A DNA stretch of 64,000 nucleotides from Nostoc sp. UHCC 0926 (GCF_028623165.1 NZ_CP117768.1:1984001-2048000), one strand, 5' to 3'. Positions 48,354 through 58,533 are shown, numbered from the stretch's first letter. Translations and numbers: made by a program. The notes: a model not told the origin generated them from the letters alone.

Positions 48354-49463
48354 TTAAGTCAAAACCAAATTATCCCGGTGAATCACAGTTTCTACACCGA
48401 CATAACCTAAAATTGTCGAAATTTCCCGTGAATGATGTCCACAAATTTTTTGCAGTTCATTGCTGTTGTAGTTCACAAGTCCTCTACCAATTTCGTTACC
48501 GTTGGTGTCACACAATTGCACCGCGTCTTGTGCATCAAACTCTCTTTCTACGGCTTTAATTCCAGCTGCTAATAACGATTTTCCTGCTAGAGAAATTGCC
48601 GCGATCGCACCTTCATCTAAATACAATTTACCCGTAGGTACAAGACCGTAAGCTATCCAACGTTTACGCGCAGAAGTTGGTTCAGGTTGCGGTTCAAAAT
48701 GCGTTCCAATAAGTTCACCTTGGAGAATTTTTTCTATATTTCGGGGAAATCGTCCTTGGGTAATTACAGTCCGCACTCCAGCAGCAATGGCAATCCTTGC
48801 AGCCGAAATTTTTGTCACCATACCGCCAGTACCCCACTGAGAACCTTGGGAACTTGTTTGTATCTGTAATTGAGCCAATTCTTTAATGCTACTAACTAAA
48901 GCGATCGGTCGAGCATCTGGCACGGAACGCGGATCGGCTGAGTACAGCCGATCAACATCGGTGAGCAAAAATAGCCAATCTGCTTTTACTAGGCTGGCAA
49001 CCAATGCCGAAAGGGTGTCATTGTCGCCAAATTTTAGTTCGTCTATTGCTACGGTATCATTTTCATTGACTATAGGAATCACTCCCAGTCCCAGTAATTC
49101 TTTAAAAGTGTTGTATACATTGAGATAGCGGCTGCGCTGTACCAAGTCATTCCGAGTCAGTAATACTTGAGCAATTGGCTGTTGTAAAGTAGTAAATAAA
49201 TCATCGTATACCCGGATTAACCTGCCTTGTCCAACTGCTGCTACAGCTTGTTTTAGAGCGATCGCCTTGGGACGTTCGGTTAAGCCCAACCGCGCACATC
49301 CCACCCCCACAGCCCCAGAAGAAACCAAAATTACTCGATGTCCCTGGCGTCTTAAATGGCAAAGTGTCTCCGCTAAGGTGGCGATGGTAGAAAGTGCTAA
49401 TTGTCCTGTTTCTGGTTGAGTCAGGCTAGAAGTGCCGATTTTGACAACAATTGTTAGTGACAT
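48354..49463 (-). CDS. proB: glutamate 5-kinase
   Basis: 369 residues with the amino-acid kinase domain ([10 protein letters not shown] at the start, SSGAVGVGC near 48, [21 protein letters not shown] about 136-156) and a C-terminal PUA domain (about 275-355). It phosphorylates glutamate in the first step of proline synthesis. Complete and of normal length. It is not in an operon with proA here. Confidence 0.95.
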   Translation of the reverse strand: MSLTIVVKIGTSSLTQPETGQLALSTIATLAETLCHLRRQGHRVILVSSGAVGVGCARLGLTERPKAIALKQAVAAVGQGRLIRVYDDLFTTLQQPIAQVLLTRNDLVQRSRYLNVYNTFKELLGLGVIPIVNENDTVAIDELKFGDNDTLSALVASLVKADWLFLLTDVDRLYSADPRSVPDARPIALVSSIKELAQLQIQTSSQGSQWGTGGMVTKISAARIAIAAGVRTVITQGRFPRNIEKILQGELIGTHFEPQPEPTSARKRWIAYGLVPTGKLYLDEGAIAAISLAGKSLLAAGIKAVEREFDAQDAVQLCDTNGNEIGRGLVNYNSNELQKICGHHSREISTILGYVGVETVIHRDNLVLT

Positions 49464-49807
49464 CTTTCAATTTTAGATTTTAGATTAGACATCTTGCATA
49501 AGTTTTTTTAGACTTGCCTTAAGGCACACGCTACGCGAACAGACTAAAGCCTATGGAAACAGCCTTTTAGGCTTTAAATCCACCTACAGAGAAGTCTATT
49601 TTAGATTCAATCCAAAATCCAAAATCTAAAATTGTAAAGCGCCAATCCCTCTATAGTGAAGGCTGACGCTTTACGGGTGTATATTTACTTAGTATGAATT
49701 AAGGTCTTTTTTGGCTGATCCCATGTTATTAATACTTATGAGCCCCGATTTTTGAATTACATGAAGATTCCTTAATTTTTCTTTAGATTTACTTTCCTGA
49801 CGATTTC
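49464..49807. other. spacer with repeats and a hairpin
   Basis: Contains TTTTAGATT-type units, a 'gcctatggaaacagccttt' stretch, and a stem GTAAAGCG (49634-49641) / CGCTTTAC (49667-49674) that may terminate the minus-strand YqeG gene or be a dispersed repeat. No gene is seen. Confidence 0.45.
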
Positions 49808-50347
49808 TCAACTTTTGTGAATCTTGGTTTTCTTGGGGGTAATAGAGGCTCCAAGAATTTCAGATATCCAAACTTCAAAGTTGCGGACGGGATGAGAACG
49901 CAGGGCCGCATCTGCATGAACAATCGGTTCGACTAAAATGGTAAACATCCCCAAGCGATTACCTGCTAAAACATCGGTAAATAAGCGATCGCCTACCATC
50001 CCCACTTGATGCACTGGTAGATCCATTGCCCTAAGTGCTGCCCTAATTTTACGTCGGGAAGGCTTGGCTGCACCTAAGTAGTAAGGTAGGTTGAGCGATC
50101 GCGCAATTCCACCAATTCGCGCTTCACTAAGGTTGTTACTCACCAAGCACAATGCAGTACAGGCACGAATTTCCTCTACCCAGCGTTGTAGTTCTGGTGA
50201 AGCCACCCCTACTTTAAAGGGTACTAAGGTTTCATCTACATCCAATACCAGCCCCTTCAGTCCGTATTTTTGGATAATATCTGGTGTTAGGTTCAACACT
50301 GAACCCTCTAAAATCAAGTCAGGCTGTAAAAGATTGTTCCAGATCAT
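49808..50347 (-). CDS. YqeG-family HAD IIIA phosphatase
   Basis: 179 residues from the ATG at 50347 (MIWNNLLQPDLI); a TTG two codons earlier is less likely. HAD motifs: LVLDVDETLVPFK (nucleophile Asp, about 34-46), LVSNN (motif II, about 74-78), and GMVGDRLFTDVLAGN (motif IV). It belongs to the YqeG/PGP-type group, related to phosphatidylglycerophosphate phosphatase in some bacteria and plants; specificity is not shown by the sequence. Confidence 0.85.
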   Translation of the reverse strand: MIWNNLLQPDLILEGSVLNLTPDIIQKYGLKGLVLDVDETLVPFKVGVASPELQRWVEEIRACTALCLVSNNLSEARIGGIARSLNLPYYLGAAKPSRRKIRAALRAMDLPVHQVGMVGDRLFTDVLAGNRLGMFTILVEPIVHADAALRSHPVRNFEVWISEILGASITPKKTKIHKS

Positions 50348-50400
50348 AGTCAACAGTCAAATGTAGATAGCTCAGACAAATGAGCATAACCCAATATAGT

Positions 50401-50673
50401 TTAGTTAATCGAACTCCATCCTGGAATATCTCCCTGAACACTTTGAGATAAAATCCCTAAAATCTTATCTATCTCTTTGATGTAATAATTACTCAAATCA
50501 ATAAATATATCGTTTTTTTCTAACTTCAAAAACTTCCAAATATCCTTTGTTGTTACCGCACCGTAAATTTTTCTGATTTCATTTCCTTCTTGTTGATTAA
50601 ACAATTGTGCTGCCAACATTGCGGCCGCATATTGACCTAATCCACCTTGCACATAAATCAGTTTCTTCATCAA
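50401..50673 (-). CDS. hypothetical 90-residue protein
   Basis: Starts MMKKLIYVQGGLGQYAAAML. It has a short hydrophobic beginning and a charged middle (KDIWKFLKLEKNDIFIDLSNYY). No family recognised. The glycine-rich start could be the beginning of a larger nucleotide-binding protein, so truncation is possible. It is separate from the YqeG gene (54 bases). Confidence 0.5.
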   Translation of the reverse strand: MMKKLIYVQGGLGQYAAAMLAAQLFNQQEGNEIRKIYGAVTTKDIWKFLKLEKNDIFIDLSNYYIKEIDKILGILSQSVQGDIPGWSSIN

Positions 50674-50990
50674 TAGGGATGCTAAATGACTTTTTAAATT
50701 TACTTAATGTAAAATCGCTATAAGCCATTTTCAGCACCTCATACCAATTTTGGATTTTGGGTCGCACCTTTGGTGCGCTTCCAGCGCAACTTGAATTTTA
50801 GATTGAAAATCCTCGCCAAAATGCTTTTTTCAAAATCTTAAATAACACAAAATATCCCGGTTTTGTGTCAATGTTTCATTGCTTCCACATTTAATGGGAC
50901 ATGACAAAAAGTTTAAGTAGATTTTGATTACAATGAAAATTCTCAATTAAAAAATTCAAAATGTTACATTTTCATTTTGAATTTTTAATC
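50674..50990. other. spacer with dispersed repeat and terminator
   Basis: A 'ggtgcgcttccagcgcaact' palindromic repeat lies near 50773. At the right end a perfect 12-bp stem AAATTCAAAATG (50952-50963) / CATTTTGAATTT (50973-50984), read on the minus strand, is followed by a T run and terminates the DUF3727 gene. Confidence 0.6.
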
Positions 50991-51563
50991 TTATTCCACT
51001 TCATTAAAAAGATGTTCCTCTAACAGAGGTTGCACTTGGCGAAACTCCTCTGGAGAGAGTAATTCAGGTTCACCTGTTTTTGCTATCCGTGCAAAAAACA
51101 ACAGGGGATCGAGGGGTGTATAAATTGCATACTCCTGATCTTCATCATAGAAGCTAGCGAGTAGCTGTAATTGCTCTGGCTCTAAATCTGCCTCTTCGTC
51201 TTCGATTTCTAAGGTGAAGAGTTCTGATTCTTCAACTGGCGGTAAATCACCTGCAACAGTCAAAGCGTATGCTGTGTTCTTCAGTATCAGGTTCTGCTCA
51301 GATAGTACAGCTTGGGCATTAGCAAAAATTTGATCAATGGTGGTGTCATCTTCTACCAGAACCGCTTCTTCTTCCTCACCGTCACCTTCCCAAGAAAAAA
51401 TTTCTACAGGTGAGTCTACAGGAAGAAGCAAAACGTATTCTTGTCCATCTACCTCCAGGGAATGCTCTATGTAACATTCGAGCGATCGCCCTTTTTCATC
51501 GGTTAAAGTGATGGAACCCGCATGAGCGTTATCATTTTCTTCAGGGAATGGAGAGGAAAACAT
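50991..51563 (-). CDS. DUF1292/DUF3727 protein
   Basis: 190 residues, very acidic. The N-terminal part (GSITLTDEKGRSLECYIEHSL, then YVLLLPVDSPVEIFSW) is a DUF1292-like domain; the C-terminal half (LASFYDEDQEYAIYTPLDPLLFFARI) matches the DUF3727 group conserved in cyanobacteria and plant plastids. The role is not established. It is followed by a good terminator. Confidence 0.8.
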   Translation of the reverse strand: MFSSPFPEENDNAHAGSITLTDEKGRSLECYIEHSLEVDGQEYVLLLPVDSPVEIFSWEGDGEEEEAVLVEDDTTIDQIFANAQAVLSEQNLILKNTAYALTVAGDLPPVEESELFTLEIEDEEADLEPEQLQLLASFYDEDQEYAIYTPLDPLLFFARIAKTGEPELLSPEEFRQVQPLLEEHLFNEVE

Positions 51564-51704
51564 AGCCGAAATGTAGAAATTTAATAAATACCAGCAACTT
51601 GGAAAATCGCTTAACTATTTAATGACATATTATGTCAATCAAATAGCTTTATACGTAGATACAACTGCTGGCTAATCGTTTTCAGAATATCATGTTAAAA
51701 GGTA

Positions 51705-52202
51705 TCAATACTCAATAGCCGCCACTGAACTGCGGGATTTAGCACGCTTAACATCTAGCCATTGTTGTAAAATCAAAGCGGCTGCCTTGCGGTCAATCAA
51801 ACCTTTATGGCGTGACGGGGAGCGGTTCTCAGCTATCAGCAGTTGCTCTGCTTGAAATGAAGTTAATCGCTCATCCACATATTCCACAGGCAGTTTCAGT
51901 GCTCTAGCAAGTCTTATAGTAAATTTCTGAACTTGACGTGCCTGAAATCCTATTGAGCCATCCATTGAATAAGGTAAGCCCATAACTAGGATTTGCACCT
52001 CACGTTGATTAACTATTTGCCGGATTTGCTCGACATCCTGCTCAAAAGATGTACGATCTATTGTAGTGATCCCCGTGGCAATTAAACCCGTGCGATCGCA
52101 CCCTGCTACTCCAATCCGCTTGCGACCGAAATCTAGTCCCAACGCTGAAATAAACGGTTTTGGTTGCTCTTGGGATATCACACTAATTCTCCTGCTGTGC
52201 AT
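51705..52202 (-). CDS. ruvX: YqgF/RuvX-family putative Holliday junction resolvase
   Basis: 165 residues with the RNase-H-like YqgF fold: ALGLDFGRKRIGVAGCD (first Asp, about residue 24), VMGLPYSMDGSIG (about 74-86) and VEYVDERLTSFQAEQLL (about 105-121; catalytic Glu/Asp region). It overlaps the GNAT gene by 20 bases, so the first codons may be uncertain (a later start is possible at residue 24 or so, but no Met is there). Involved in rRNA processing or recombination in other bacteria. Confidence 0.88.
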   Translation of the reverse strand: MHSRRISVISQEQPKPFISALGLDFGRKRIGVAGCDRTGLIATGITTIDRTSFEQDVEQIRQIVNQREVQILVMGLPYSMDGSIGFQARQVQKFTIRLARALKLPVEYVDERLTSFQAEQLLIAENRSPSRHKGLIDRKAAALILQQWLDVKRAKSRSSVAAIEY

Positions 52203-53439
52203 CTGCTGATTCAGGAATCGGCGATGCTTCCATGCTAGGGTTTTTTACCGAAAAGTTAATCGTTTCTGACTTGCTTGGCAGTGGTTTCTCTGACGATGGC
52301 AGCTTTGGTGGTTGTATCCATGACATCCCGCCTGGTATCGGTTTACGGGCCGGTTGTAAACCTTGCAGCATATCAGTCCACTGAATTCCTTCTAAGGAGA
52401 CAAATTTAGACTCCCGTAGCTTGTGCCACACAGAGCGAGACATAACTAATGTGTGTTCTATGCGTTTTGCTCCAATTCGTTCCAAATACTCTTCTCGCTC
52501 TGCCTGATAGTCTGAGGAAGCTAGTTGTAACCCTTGCTGGGGAAAATCTTGAGCAATCCGAGCCAGCTGAGATAGTAACTCTGGATACAGCCAGGTGTAA
52601 GCAGGATGAACCGTCAGCGTTGCCACATGGGGAACTTCACCCTTACGGTCAAGTTGCACCTGAAAATAGCCGATCGCAGCTTTGCGTTGGGGTTCAAATA
52701 CGTAACCACTGACTACTTCTGTTTTGGTCAGCCATTGCTTGACTGCATCAGTTAAAGCGCCAAACAAACTGGTTTTAAAATCGCGGGTATTGCGGTCAAA
52801 AACCTGACGTACCAGAGGTGGCATAGATGCCGTATCTAGTTGATACAGCAACTGGGCATCAGCATTACTCACTGGCAAGAGATTGGGCAAATCTGGCTCT
52901 GCTTGTGTCAATTCAGCCAGTAATTCTGGCCCAATTTCCCAGTATGTCATTTCTGCCAGACGCTGGAATCCATTTTGTCGATATAGTGCCAGCGCCTCAA
53001 TATCGTTGATGTTAACTTCCAGTAGCCAAGTGCGAGCTTCCAAAATCGATTCAAAGCAATGACGCAAAAGTTGCGAGCCAATTCCTTGTTTATCGACACC
53101 ACGCTCCAACAATACTTGATCAATGCGCCAAGTGCTGTGTGTCCGGTTAAACGGTGACACTTGAATCATCCCTACAAGCATCCGCCCTTGCTCTGCTACA
53201 TAGGCACAGAGGCGATACTGTAGCGGGTTAGGAAACCAACTCAAAAATTTGAGTAATCCATACCAGCGACGCAGCCTTTGCATCTGGCTTATAGCAAAAC
53301 CTCTCCCTTGGGGAGTATGGGCTGCGAATGACTCTTGAGTTATGCGCTCAATCCCGTCCAGGTCCCGGTATTGGACTGGTCGGATAACAACGCTGAGGTT
53401 TCGGGGAAGTAATGAAGTCATTTTAATTCGAGCCGCCAT
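52183..53439 (-). CDS. GNAT-family acetyltransferase with C-terminal extension
   Basis: 418 residues. The N-terminal GNAT domain (about 15-165) shows the acetyl-CoA-binding pattern LERGVDKQGIGSQLLRHCFE; a second, weaker GNAT-like domain follows (about 180-330), and a Pro/Ser-rich tail ends the protein (about 380-418). Conserved in cyanobacteria; the substrate is unknown. It is coupled to ruvX by a 20-base overlap. The start at 53439 is ATG; a second Met six codons later is possible. Confidence 0.8.
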   Translation of the reverse strand: MAARIKMTSLLPRNLSVVIRPVQYRDLDGIERITQESFAAHTPQGRGFAISQMQRLRRWYGLLKFLSWFPNPLQYRLCAYVAEQGRMLVGMIQVSPFNRTHSTWRIDQVLLERGVDKQGIGSQLLRHCFESILEARTWLLEVNINDIEALALYRQNGFQRLAEMTYWEIGPELLAELTQAEPDLPNLLPVSNADAQLLYQLDTASMPPLVRQVFDRNTRDFKTSLFGALTDAVKQWLTKTEVVSGYVFEPQRKAAIGYFQVQLDRKGEVPHVATLTVHPAYTWLYPELLSQLARIAQDFPQQGLQLASSDYQAEREEYLERIGAKRIEHTLVMSRSVWHKLRESKFVSLEGIQWTDMLQGLQPARKPIPGGMSWIQPPKLPSSEKPLPSKSETINFSVKNPSMEASPIPESADAQQEN

Positions 53440-53644
53440 TCAGCCTTAACTAACTGCTCTTCAAAGGAACTGCTGCAATAATATTAACTAGTTTCTGCCC
53501 CTTACTATTGCGCCAAAAGGGTGATTTTAGTAACTCAATACTTAAAAAAAGCAGAAAAAGCAGACCTTGTGAGAACACCATTGGCATTGACCCAACAACA
53601 TCTGCCTTTATTTTATTTGAATTTTGATTAAAATTTGTATATAT

Positions 53645-53851
53645 TTACAGCCCTTGTCGAGAAACTAGCTTTTCAAAGTGGGCTTGGGTTTGATGGAGTA
53701 ATTGTTGGCGACTATCTACCAGTGTTTGCTTCAGGGTTGGAACAAGATTGCGAGCTTGCAGAGTCATATGAAGTTGCAGGTTGGCCACATATTCACTGAA
53801 ATCTTGATTCACTTCATCTGCGCCCGCATCCGTTAATAAATTTGATTCCAT
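53645..53851 (-). CDS. small 68-residue hypothetical protein
   Basis: From the ATG at 53851 (MESNLLTDAGADEVNQDF), which has AGGAG 12 bases upstream; the longer frame to 53989 is not supported. Helical, with Gln/Leu-rich stretch (QARNLVPTLKQTLVDSRQQLLHQ in parts). No family recognised. It is followed by no clear terminator. Confidence 0.6.
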   Translation of the reverse strand: MESNLLTDAGADEVNQDFSEYVANLQLHMTLQARNLVPTLKQTLVDSRQQLLHQTQAHFEKLVSRQGL

Positions 53852-53996
53852 TGCCACTGTATTCTCCTGTGTTAATCCTGTGCTGTCTCTCTTCAATAAC
53901 CAAAAACTATCACGTTGTTTGGACTGACTTATGAATTTGCAATGAAGTTTAACGCTTTTTAGGGATAGCGATCGCTCTAGGGTTTTCATCTGCCCA

Positions 53997-54488
53997 TTAA
54001 AATCTCAAACCAACACCACCTTGTACGGCGATCGCTGTACCACCGCTGTCACGGTAGGCATCAAAAGCAATGATGGCGTTGCCAAAAAGGACAGTATTGC
54101 TATTTGGGATCATATAATCAATGCCCGGTTGTAAAGCAAAGCTAATTTTGTCCCCCACAGGAGAAGAACCACCACCACCAGCCAATACTAACCCAGCACC
54201 CAGGTAGGCATCAGCCTGCCAGTTAAGGGGGAAATCGTAAGAAACCGTTGGTACAACTGCCGTATTATTACCAATTAACACTTGGGCACGGAGTGAAATT
54301 GGCGCTTCCAAAAGCTTGTAGCGTCCCGCTATAACCCCCCCCAATTGGATACCATCAGTAAAACCAATACTGGGGCCTATACCGATATAACTGCCATAGG
54401 CTACCTGAGCTTGTGCTGGTTTAGTACTCGCCAGACTCAAGACCAAGCCAGCCCCTAAAACTGAAACCAAATATGGAATATACTTCAT
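53997..54488 (-). CDS. secreted or outer-membrane beta-barrel-like protein
   Basis: 163 residues from the ATG at 54488, with GAGGAG just upstream. A signal peptide (about 1-27, SLASTKPAQA-Q) precedes a glycine-rich, alternating strand region (IGIGPSIGFTDGIQLGGVIAG, in parts) that ends in a phenylalanine (GGVGLRF), typical of small outer-membrane barrels. Likely eight strands. Function unknown. Confidence 0.75.
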   Translation of the reverse strand: MKYIPYLVSVLGAGLVLSLASTKPAQAQVAYGSYIGIGPSIGFTDGIQLGGVIAGRYKLLEAPISLRAQVLIGNNTAVVPTVSYDFPLNWQADAYLGAGLVLAGGGGSSPVGDKISFALQPGIDYMIPNSNTVLFGNAIIAFDAYRDSGGTAIAVQGGVGLRF

Positions 54489-54601
54489 AACCGAACTCCT
54501 CACACCATTTTGTTATTGGGCATTGGGCATTGGGAATAACTCTTCCTCTCCCTCATCCTCCCCTGCTCCCCCTGCCCCTCTGCTCCCCTGCCCTCTCCAT
54601 T

Positions 54602-56761
54602 CTACGGGCAACGGGGATGAATGCCTCCTTGAGTACAAATGTACGCTAATTGCTTGGCATCTAAGTTTTTGGCTTGAGAAAAATCAACGCCTTGGACTAC
54701 GGCAGATACTGAGCCTAAATCTGGGGTTTGGACAAATTGATCTGCTGGATCTTGTTTGCTAGGGGCGAGAATTGCCCCCTTAAAATCTGCTCCTGCCACA
54801 TTTGCCCCTCGTAAATCTGCAAGACTCAAGTCGGCATTTTGCAAGTTGACGTTTTCCATCTGGGCAGAGCGCAAAACAGCACCAGCCAGACGTGTGGCGC
54901 TCAGGTTAGCATTACTGAGATTAGCACGATCCAAATAGGCTCCTGATAAATCTGCCCCTTGCCAATCAGTGTTAGTTAAGTTGGCAAAGGATAATTGTGT
55001 TCCGATGGCAGTGACGCGACCTAAACGCGCAGCGTACAGATTGGCTTCGTTCAATTTAGCGTCGCCTAAATCCGCTCCAGTCAAGCTGGCTTTTTCCAAA
55101 ACTGCGTTTCGCAGATCGGCTCCTACTAGTTGGGTGCTGTTGAGTTTAGCTTCAAATAGACGCGCGTTGGACAAGTTGGCTCTATTGAGAGTGGCACGGC
55201 TCAAATCGATCCGATTCATCAAGACGCGACTGAGGTTAGCATCAGTAAGATTGGCTTGCTGCAACTGAGCTTGGCTTAAATCAGCCATCACATCGTCGTA
55301 GGTATCCCAACGTCCATCCTCACCCGCACTCCGGAAGCGGCTACCCTTCAAACTGGCTTGGTTAAGATTTGCAGATTTTAATTTAACTCCTGATAAATCA
55401 ACGTTGTCTAATGCCAAGTTGAAGAAGGAACTTCCTGGAGTACCGCTTTGACCTAATTGGGTGCTACTAAGGTCAACGCCCTCGATTTTACCGCTGTAAA
55501 CAGAGAGAATCTTATTGATCGTCCGCTGGTTTCTTTGTAGCCGCCCTTGCCGCAATTCCCGCTCTTGGCTTGCAGTACTACCCACAGACTCCAGTTTACC
55601 CACCAAAAACAGATTCTTATTTTTTAGTTCCGGGATGGCTTTGGGCCCGACAGTTGTCAAAGCTTGTTGAATCGTATCCAGCAGGCTGGGGTTGGTTTCG
55701 CTAACTAAGAGATCCGCCAGAAATTTAATGGACTGTGGGTCATTAAGACCACCCATAGCCAGAATTGCACTTTGGCGTTGCTCATTACTCGCCCCAGAGT
55801 TGGGACTCAATTGTTTGACGAGTTCGAGGAACTGTTGGCTGTTGATTTGCTTAGTTGCTCGCTGGGATTGTTGAATTTGGATATAGACTTGAGTGCCGAT
55901 TAAAGTTGCCAACACAGCAGTCATGCTTGTAAGCCCTACCCCAAACAAAGTCAGATTAGGATTTTGCTGGATCTGCCGCCATAAATTAGGTGACTGGTTG
56001 GTTTGGGCTGCTGCTAATTCTTCATTTCCCTCCTGCCATTCTTCTGCTTGATCATTACCGCCAGCAGACTGAGCTTGTCTGTTGTTAGCTAAGAGTGAGG
56101 ATGGCAAGGGGCGAGCCGCATCTATTGTATAAGTGCCTGCAAGTTGATCATGTAGTGCGCGACGCCCCCGGCGCGATGGTAAGCCTATCCCTTCGCCCAC
56201 AATCATTAACAAAGACAAAAATGTGAATAATCCTAAATTAGGAAAAGCAAAGCTGTAGCGCCACAGCAGATAGGCGATGGAAATGGGTACAGTCCAACGC
56301 CCAACTCCTTCTCTAATTACAACTGCCCCCAATCCGGGTGGCTTGCCTTGCTCGTTGACAACCCGCACTTTTAACCAACGTTTAGGAATTGTGCTACCAG
56401 TCTTAGCCAGTAAATACAATTGCCACCACGAGAGAGTTACAGGCGCTAACAGGGCGATTGTCCACAAAATATTAGTCGGCCATGCTACGTTACGGATGCC
56501 ATAGCTCACAGGCAGAGCCAGGGGTCTAGCGATCGCTCTTTCGGTGACTACCAGTATGGGGTTAAGCGGCACTCGATTAAAATCGCTTCTAGAATTGGCA
56601 TAGACACCAATGCCGAAGGGAATCAACCCACTGGTAACTACTAGTGTGATTTCAGCCGCCCAAGCAGCAAAACGCCTACTTGCTAGTAACAGCGAATTGG
56701 CTCTTTCCGGTTTTTTTGACTGACCAGATTGATTACTTCTGTTGACAATTGGTGTCGTCAT
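54602..56761 (-). CDS. RDD-domain membrane protein with pentapeptide-repeat C-terminus
   Basis: 719 residues from the ATG at 56761 (MTTPIVNRSNQ), which has AAGGGA upstream. The N-terminal RDD domain has three or so membrane helices (about 30-205). A further transmembrane segment sits near 270-292 (GVGLTSMTAVLATLIGTQVY), then a HEAT-like stretch (about 325-385), and finally roughly 35 pentapeptide repeats of the A(D/N)Lxx type (about 440-690). Pentapeptide repeats form a right-handed helix. The combination suggests a membrane-anchored scaffold; its function is unknown. Confidence 0.82.
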   Translation of the reverse strand: MTTPIVNRSNQSGQSKKPERANSLLLASRRFAAWAAEITLVVTSGLIPFGIGVYANSRSDFNRVPLNPILVVTERAIARPLALPVSYGIRNVAWPTNILWTIALLAPVTLSWWQLYLLAKTGSTIPKRWLKVRVVNEQGKPPGLGAVVIREGVGRWTVPISIAYLLWRYSFAFPNLGLFTFLSLLMIVGEGIGLPSRRGRRALHDQLAGTYTIDAARPLPSSLLANNRQAQSAGGNDQAEEWQEGNEELAAAQTNQSPNLWRQIQQNPNLTLFGVGLTSMTAVLATLIGTQVYIQIQQSQRATKQINSQQFLELVKQLSPNSGASNEQRQSAILAMGGLNDPQSIKFLADLLVSETNPSLLDTIQQALTTVGPKAIPELKNKNLFLVGKLESVGSTASQERELRQGRLQRNQRTINKILSVYSGKIEGVDLSSTQLGQSGTPGSSFFNLALDNVDLSGVKLKSANLNQASLKGSRFRSAGEDGRWDTYDDVMADLSQAQLQQANLTDANLSRVLMNRIDLSRATLNRANLSNARLFEAKLNSTQLVGADLRNAVLEKASLTGADLGDAKLNEANLYAARLGRVTAIGTQLSFANLTNTDWQGADLSGAYLDRANLSNANLSATRLAGAVLRSAQMENVNLQNADLSLADLRGANVAGADFKGAILAPSKQDPADQFVQTPDLGSVSAVVQGVDFSQAKNLDAKQLAYICTQGGIHPRCP

Positions 56762-56948
56762 CGCATAATTCCCTTTGACATTATTTCTACGCCGCGATCG
56801 GCACAATTAAAATAGACTAAGCTAATCAGCAAAAACAAAAGCATATTGAAATAGAATTTAGGAGTTATAAGTCAGAAGCCTTTTGTATTCTGGCTCCTGA
56901 CTCTCATAACTCCAGGCAGAGTGCAAAGTAAATGCATATCAACATCAA

Positions 56949-57296
56949 TTATTGCTTACCTTGAAAGCTACTAGACGCAAAAAATTTGTATCCAACATAC
57001 ACTAACACTGCCAAAAATGCCAGACTAATTACAGATGCAACTAGTTTAAACACTGCTTGCAGCATCGCCAAGCCGACTAGCACCGTCACACCCGAAACTA
57101 CCAGCTTTTTCGCCCCAGATAAGCTGTTGAACCAAATCTGAAATCGCTCCAGTTGCAAGTTCAAGTTGGCAAAAACAGACGGACGTATCTGTTTTTGTTC
57201 TTGTGGTTGGGGAACCACTTTAGGCGAAGAATTAATCTCTGCCTCTAGCTTATCGAGGCGACGCTGCAAGTCTTCTTCTCTTTGAGGATTCATCAA
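56949..57296 (-). CDS. small membrane protein with coiled-coil start
   Basis: 115 residues: an N-terminal coiled coil (EEDLQRRLDKLEAEIN, about 6-21), a linker, and a hydrophobic pair at about 65-82 and 84-107 (LVVSGVTVLVGLAML; ASVISLAFLAVLVYVGY). No named family. It stands alone on the minus strand. Confidence 0.65.
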   Translation of the reverse strand: MMNPQREEDLQRRLDKLEAEINSSPKVVPQPQEQKQIRPSVFANLNLQLERFQIWFNSLSGAKKLVVSGVTVLVGLAMLQAVFKLVASVISLAFLAVLVYVGYKFFASSSFQGKQ

Positions 57297-57675
57297 TTTT
57301 TTCTACCTCAGCTAGGTCACTTATTCGACAGCAAACCAATCAAATTCTATTTTTGGTGCTTGTCTTAGTGATTTTAGCTAATGTCTGTGTGTGCAATGCC
57401 TTTCTGACGGGTAAAAATTATGATGATTTATGGAAGATTAACGTGTTACGGATTGAAGTGCGAAATGTCCGGTGAAATCTTTTGGTGCAAAAGCCCCACG
57501 GAACACAGATAATTTGCACGATTGATGCTCTCTACACCCATCAATCTTCACAAACAATCCATAAATGAATGGTATTGCTTTATACGACAGCTTTTGGAAC
57601 CAAGACGGATTGCTGTCGTCTATTAAATCAGACTACATAACATTGCTCTAGAAAAAATCTGGAGCATTAATTAAA
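57297..57675. other. spacer between divergent genes
   Basis: About 380 bases with no convincing coding frame. Promoters for both directions are expected. No repeat or clear hairpin was identified. Confidence 0.4.
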
Positions 57676-58107
57676 ATGAAAACGCTTAGGCTACTTACAA
57701 TTGTTCCCACAGCTTTGGCGATGAGTTTAGTTTTCACTGAGGCTAATTTGGCACAGACACCTACAATCAAAATTAATCGGAATCTCCAATCAGATCCACT
57801 GATTTTGAACGGAAAGTCTGGGGGAACAGTCAAAAGTAATTGTGGCAATATTACCACTGAACCTAGTCAAGTTATCCAGGTTACAGAGTCACTACCTTAT
57901 TTGCGATTAACAGTAGAGAGTCAAGGCAAGCCAACGCTGTTGCTCAACGGGCCTGGAGGGCGCTTTTGTGTAATGGCAGATAGTTACTCAGGAGGCAAGT
58001 CAGAAGTTTCGGGTTACTGGCAGGCAGGAAAATACTCGCTGTATGTGGGCGAATTATCCAAGCAACAGTATAGCTACACCCTCTCAATCTCGCAACAAAC
58101 AAAATAA
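57676..58107 (+). CDS. secreted hypothetical protein
   Basis: 143 residues with a signal peptide (about 1-26, TEANLAQ), followed by a beta-rich domain (LTVESQGKPTLLLNGPGGRFCVMADS; two Cys at about 56 and 97 that may form a disulfide). It has the look of a periplasmic or lumenal protein conserved in filamentous cyanobacteria. Family not recognised. The antisense frame is a shadow. Confidence 0.7.
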   Translation: MKTLRLLTIVPTALAMSLVFTEANLAQTPTIKINRNLQSDPLILNGKSGGTVKSNCGNITTEPSQVIQVTESLPYLRLTVESQGKPTLLLNGPGGRFCVMADSYSGGKSEVSGYWQAGKYSLYVGELSKQQYSYTLSISQQTK

Positions 58108-58161
58108 ATAGTCATTTGTCCTTTATTTAATGACTCATGACCAGTGAGCAACAACCCTTGA

Positions 58162-58533
58162 CTAATCTTCCAGTGATTGGGCTGGAACTTCGACAGCAGT
58201 GACATCAATTGTGCCTTCTGGTGCCAAGCGCTGGAAATGACTGTTTTGTACTAACAGCGACTCTCCACAGTTAGGACATTGCAACTGACTGTTATTTAAA
58301 CCTGTAAATTCATATCCACAGACGGGACACTGGTCAGCAACCAAGTTCCGTTGCAGCCACCAACGAAAGCCAAAAAAAGCCACAATGGGTGCCAACAACA
58401 GCAACCCGAAAATAATTAGTAACGAATTAACCAACCAACCCAAGCCCACTGATGCCAGCAACCAAATAACTGCCAGTAGGGTGAGCCAAGGGCGGAGATT
58501 TAAAAGATTCAATTGAAATGACTTAAAGCTCAT
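58162..58533 (-). CDS. membrane protein with C-terminal zinc ribbon
   Basis: 123 residues: two hydrophobic segments at about 12-34 and 36-54, then a zinc ribbon with C-x-x-C pairs (CPVCGYEF at about 74 and CPNCGE at about 89). The ribbon faces the cytoplasm or stroma side. No function can be assigned. Convergent with the secreted-protein gene. Confidence 0.7.
   Translation of the reverse strand: MSFKSFQLNLLNLRPWLTLLAVIWLLASVGLGWLVNSLLIIFGLLLLAPIVAFFGFRWWLQRNLVADQCPVCGYEFTGLNNSQLQCPNCGESLLVQNSHFQRLAPEGTIDVTAVEVPAQSLED

Noticed and set aside
54523..54762. Plus-strand frame antisense to the pentapeptide gene
   Set aside because: The opposite strand has the clear A(D/N)Lxx repeat protein; this one is a shadow.
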